Shown one piece after another: positions 60,885 to 64,000 of a DNA stretch of 64,000 nucleotides. The notes beneath the pieces are model-generated. The model did no database searches, had not been told where the DNA came from, and saw only the letters and a list, made by a program, of their open reading frames with translations. Source of the stretch: Desarmillaria ectypa (Eukaryota > Basidiomycota > Agaricomycetes > Agaricales > Physalacriaceae); contig JAUDYN010000002.1 in assembly GCA_030407005.1 (NCBI GenBank), positions 3,782,001-3,846,000 on the forward strand. The letters are read 5' to 3'. How positions within the stretch are numbered: the stretch's first letter is position 1; each line of letters starts with the position of its first letter. The position numbers and the translations under genes are program-made.

Positions 60885-61942
60885 ATGTCTGGTGCTCGAG
60901 GTTGCTTCAATTGCGGCGGATGTGCGTGGTGTCGTTTGGTCTTTTCTCTTCGTTTTGCGCTCGTTTACTTGGGGAGGTTCTCCATGTATACAGCGATTAG
61001 CTACTTTTCCTTACCCAAAACCTTTTTTCTCGTTCGCGTTGTACTGACTTCTGACTTGGCATATCACTCAATACATTGCAATATACTATCTCCTTCATCA
61101 ATGCGCCCGTACCCAACCGTACAGTCGGACATCAAGCTGCATCTTGCCCAAAGGCAGGCACCCCTACCTGGTAACCCTATCCTTCTTGCCTCACTGGAGG
61201 CAGACATTTACCTCTCTTTCTCTTCTCGATCGCGTTTAGCTACAATTGTAAGTTAATAATCTTCTTTCCCTTACTCTCTGCTAACTGATGCTGTTAACAG
61301 GCGGGCTGGAAGGTCATGTTTCAAGAGATTGCACTGGTGAGACCAAGGCGAAGAGTTGCTACAAATGCGGTTTAGAGGGCCATATCGTGCGTGTCTTGCT
61401 GTTGTTGCGCGCGTCCATCTATTCATTCTTACCATAGTCTCGCGACTGCCCAACCACTACTAGCGCCAATGCCAGCTCTGGTGCCACCGGAACTGAGTGC
61501 TATCGTTGCGGCAAGACTGGCCATATCGCTCGCGCTTGTCCTGACGCCGGAGGATCTTCGGGCTATGGGGGTACCTTCGGTGGAAGCGCAAAGACTTGGT
61601 GCTTAAATTGCTTTCTCGGGCTTCTTCATTGTCACAATATTGATCCGTTACAGTTACACCTGTGGTGGCGTAGGCCACATGTCGCGGGACTGTGTTCAAG
61701 GCTCCAAGTGTTACAACTGCAGCGGCGTAGTGCGTGCCCACCTGCCCCCGAGTTGGCCTTGTTCTCATTGTTTTTCACCTCAGGGTCACATTAGCAGGGA
61801 CTGTACTCAGCCGCAGAAACGGGCCTGCTACTCGTGTGGATCTGAAGGGTAAGTTTCCTCGCTACCCAACAGCATCATCACTGATGCCCACCTTTGCAGA
61901 CATATCTCCAGAGATTGTCCCACGAATGGCGCCGCTGCCTGA
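60885..61942 (+). CDS. GIS2: CCHC zinc-knuckle nucleic-acid-binding protein (Gis2/CNBP)
   Basis: Small RNA/ssDNA-binding protein linked to translation control and mRNP granules. Eight exons (60885-60921, 61125-61170, 61240-61247, 61301-61386, 61438-61598, 61654-61729, 61784-61848, 61900-61942) give 173 residues. It has seven CCHC knuckles (C-x2-C-x4-H-x4-C): CFNCGGFGHQAASC, CYNCGLEGHVSRDC, CYKCGLEGHISRDC, CYRCGKTGHIARAC, CYTCGGVGHMSRDC, CYNCSGVGHISRDC and CYSCGSEGHISRDC. Seven is the usual Gis2/CNBP number, so the model is complete. Exon 3 is just 8 nt (C TAC AAT T) but is essential for the second knuckle. The first intron is long for this genome (203 bp). Without the small exons the gene would look broken. 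Confidence 0.95.
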
Positions 61943-62241
61943 CCGTCTATATTTGTAATTGTAGCTAGGTTCATAACTCCTTTCTGTAGCATCGTTTGTG
62001 AAGTATCCTGCCTGCTTTATCTCTCCCAACTGCGTCATTTCGTGTAATGAAATCGGCTTTTATAGTGATCCGTGCACCGCCTTACTTGATAACTACCGGA
62101 ATCTGGGCTCAAGTCTAGAGCATCTGGCTAAAATGGAGCACAATCCCAGAACATAGATTTTAATCATTACATGCAGGGACCTATGTGCGGATTCGACATA
62201 TAATTTTGTCTACTCTATATCATTCTCCTGGTTCTGCCGAT

Positions 62242-62943
62242 ATGCAGGTTCTGCGACTTGCTCCCCGCACTCTTCGTCCCCTTCAATATACAGCCGCTCG
62301 ATGTGTAGCGACCACTCCTAGTGCAGCTGACATTTCAGCCTCGAGCTCGTCGGCGCCTACTACAATTCCCCTGGAGCGGGTCGAAGCTCTCTGGGACACG
62401 ATCTCCATCGAAGAGAAAGCCGCCCTCCGCTCACAGCTTGCAGAAATCCAGAAGAAGGACTGGAAGCAACTCTCCGTCGAGGAGAAAAAGGCTGGTGAGT
62501 GTCATCCAAACGTGAGCGTGCGGTTGTTCTCGGGTGTTCATGCACGCTGCAGCATATTTTGTGTCCTTCGGTCCTCATGGACACCGTGCACCTGCCGGTA
62601 AACCCGGGGACAACCTGAAGATCGCTGCTTCCGTCGCGGGTCTTTTGGGGGTGTCGTATCTTCTGATGTTGGGCTTGAAGGCAATGGGTGAGTCATTTTT
62701 GCTTCGCGATCCTGGGTTGATATCTTAGGTTATTCGTCTATTAGCTCCTGCTCCCCCTCAGACTCTCACGAAGGAGTGGCAAGAGGCCTCAAATGAGCGT
62801 GCGATAGAGCAGAAGATGAATCCCCTCACAGGTAAGCGGTTTGATTCATGACTGTCTGTTGGTCGTTGATTTGCTGATGCACTTCTACCCCAGGTATCTC
62901 GTCGAAGGGATATAAGGGTGCGGGCTTCGTCCAGAAACATTAA
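62242..62943 (+). CDS. COX5: Cytochrome c oxidase subunit V/IV (nuclear-encoded, mitochondrial)
   Basis: Subunit of respiratory complex IV in the mitochondrial inner membrane. Four exons (62242-62494, 62553-62687, 62745-62831, 62894-62943) give 174 residues. The start MQVLRLAPRTLRPLQYTAAR is Arg-rich without acidic residues, a typical mitochondrial presequence. Then come IPLERVEALWDTISIEEKAA, IQKKDWKQLSVEEKKAAYFV and FGPHGHRAP. One membrane helix follows (about residues 106-128, IAASVAGLLGVSYLLMLGL), with a C-terminal intermembrane-space tail (TKEWQEASNERAIEQKMNPL). The in-frame ATG at 62185 would put acidic/non-presequence residues first, so 62242 is chosen. Single copy here, third in a co-directional run with RPN8 and GIS2. 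Confidence 0.93.
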
Positions 62944-64000
62944 ACCTCTGTGTAGTAAAGACACAGTTGTCTACATCATTTCTATTGGCGTTATTTCTTG
63001 CAATTTAAAGCTTGTTTTAACGACGGATGAACACAGCACGATCCTTTGTTATCTTCGAATTCAGTAGACCATCTGCCGACTAACATCAGCATCCATCATC
63101 ATCTGATGCATTATTTTTTTTCTGCCGTCTCCATATGTCTTAGGCGCTCGTCAACATTCCGAATATATGAAGTCTAGATCGTTAATAAATATCCCTCACC
63201 TCACCGATATCCGGCGACATATGATCGTACCATATTTATTTCCATTCTGAAGTGACTGCGCCCACTTATGATTAACAGGTCTATTCCATCATTGAATAAT
63301 GACAGAAGGAAGAGAAGAATAGTTTGATTGACTTGACCCAGGCCCACACTGAATGCTGAATGTTGTCATTGCCTTCCCTTTCCCGCCGGACAAACTTCGT
63401 CAAATATCACATTCATTAGGGTCCTTTTCCAGTGTGAGTCTTTTCTGCCCAACCAATGTGCATGTATTTCATGATCTTCGTGCGGTGCGAGCAATGGACT
63501 TATGATAACTAGTGACTTCTTATGGTGCAGATTGCGCTTAGGGTCTACTTGCTGGTCCCAGTCGACAGAACTTTCTCCCATGCTAATACACTAGCATGCG
63601 CGCCACCATGATCTAGAGCCTGGAGGCGGCCTTCCTTGAATATTTACTTTGTCAGCTGGTCCCGGCTATATTCATCGCAGCCAACATCATATGGTAGACT
63701 TTACGCATCGCAGGAGAGGCGACGGAAAGTATTCGTCCTCAATGATGTCGCTTCCTCATTCGGTCGGGAACTGATGCCACGCTAGAAGCTCAGCAGTTTC
63801 GAGAGACGAAGAGCAGATCAGGATCTACGTGACCAGTCGACCTCCAGCTCGTTTCTATTGACGTGACGTTTTATCCTGGTTTTCACTCCGATTGTATCAG
63901 TGAATAACCGTCGCTACAAGCGAGCTTATCTTTAATTCAATCCCCCGAGTTCGTGGGCTGAACCTGTCTGTTCTAGAACCGTAGGTTAGGGTTCAGTATT
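62944..64000. other. Window end, no gene seen
   Basis: About 1.06 kb with the COX5 3' UTR and otherwise plain sequence. A T-run (63114-63121) is present. No frame longer than 71 codons and no recognisable protein or RNA. Confidence 0.5.

Noticed and set aside
1..64000. CRISPR arrays, rRNA genes, retroelement reverse transcriptase or DDE transposase
   Set aside because: None seen: no regular short repeat-spacer series, no rRNA-like stretch, and no polymerase or transposase motifs in any frame.

Overview
The window is nuclear DNA of a filamentous basidiomycete, most likely an Agaricomycete. Genes are split by many very short introns (about 40-63 bp). The gene set is fungal: IML1, DASH subunit DAD3, a PCL-type cyclin, a CTL/Pns1-like transporter, basidiomycete-style GH16 enzymes and an MCT-type MFS carrier. 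No genus can be named from sequence alone. For most genes I rebuilt the exon chains by hand, using splice sites that keep reading phase and restore the family's conserved residues.

Layout. 1-5.2 kb: 3' part of IML1 (+), then NAA20 (-) head-to-head with a coiled-coil/AT-hook protein (+). 6.2-8.6 kb: a foldback structure, two 657-bp inverted arms around a ~0.9-kb sequence (B); an inverted second copy of B lies at 13.8-14.7 kb. A PCL-type cyclin (10.6-11.6 kb) and a CTL/Pns1-like transporter (14.9-17.5 kb) flank that second copy. 17.5-32.6 kb: gene-poor, dominated by a ~2-kb inverted segmental duplication (20.9-22.95 kb and 27.5-29.25 kb) that carries an orphan gene Y and fragments of a second sequence X. 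32.6-35.4 kb: UBP3/USP10-type deubiquitinase.

35.8-44.6 kb is a carbohydrate-active block on the minus strand: a secreted DPBB(expansin-like)-linker-GH16 protein, a second secreted GH16 and an intracellular GH31 alpha-xylosidase-like enzyme. 45.1-47.2 kb: DAD3 and fibrillarin (both -), followed by a decayed ORF. 48.8-58.3 kb: MCT-type MFS transporter (+), CSC1/OSCA-type channel (-) and a flavin monooxygenase with a signal peptide (-). 59.2-62.9 kb: three housekeeping genes in a row on the plus strand, RPN8, a GIS2/CNBP zinc-knuckle protein and COX5.

Most genes are independent housekeeping units. The only block with an obvious shared theme is the GH16-GH16-GH31 run (cell-wall or plant-wall glucan/xyloglucan turnover). 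The observations most worth checking are the DPBB-GH16 fusion, the inverted segmental duplication, the foldback element, and the number of GC-AG introns and micro-exons needed to keep otherwise conserved proteins in frame.
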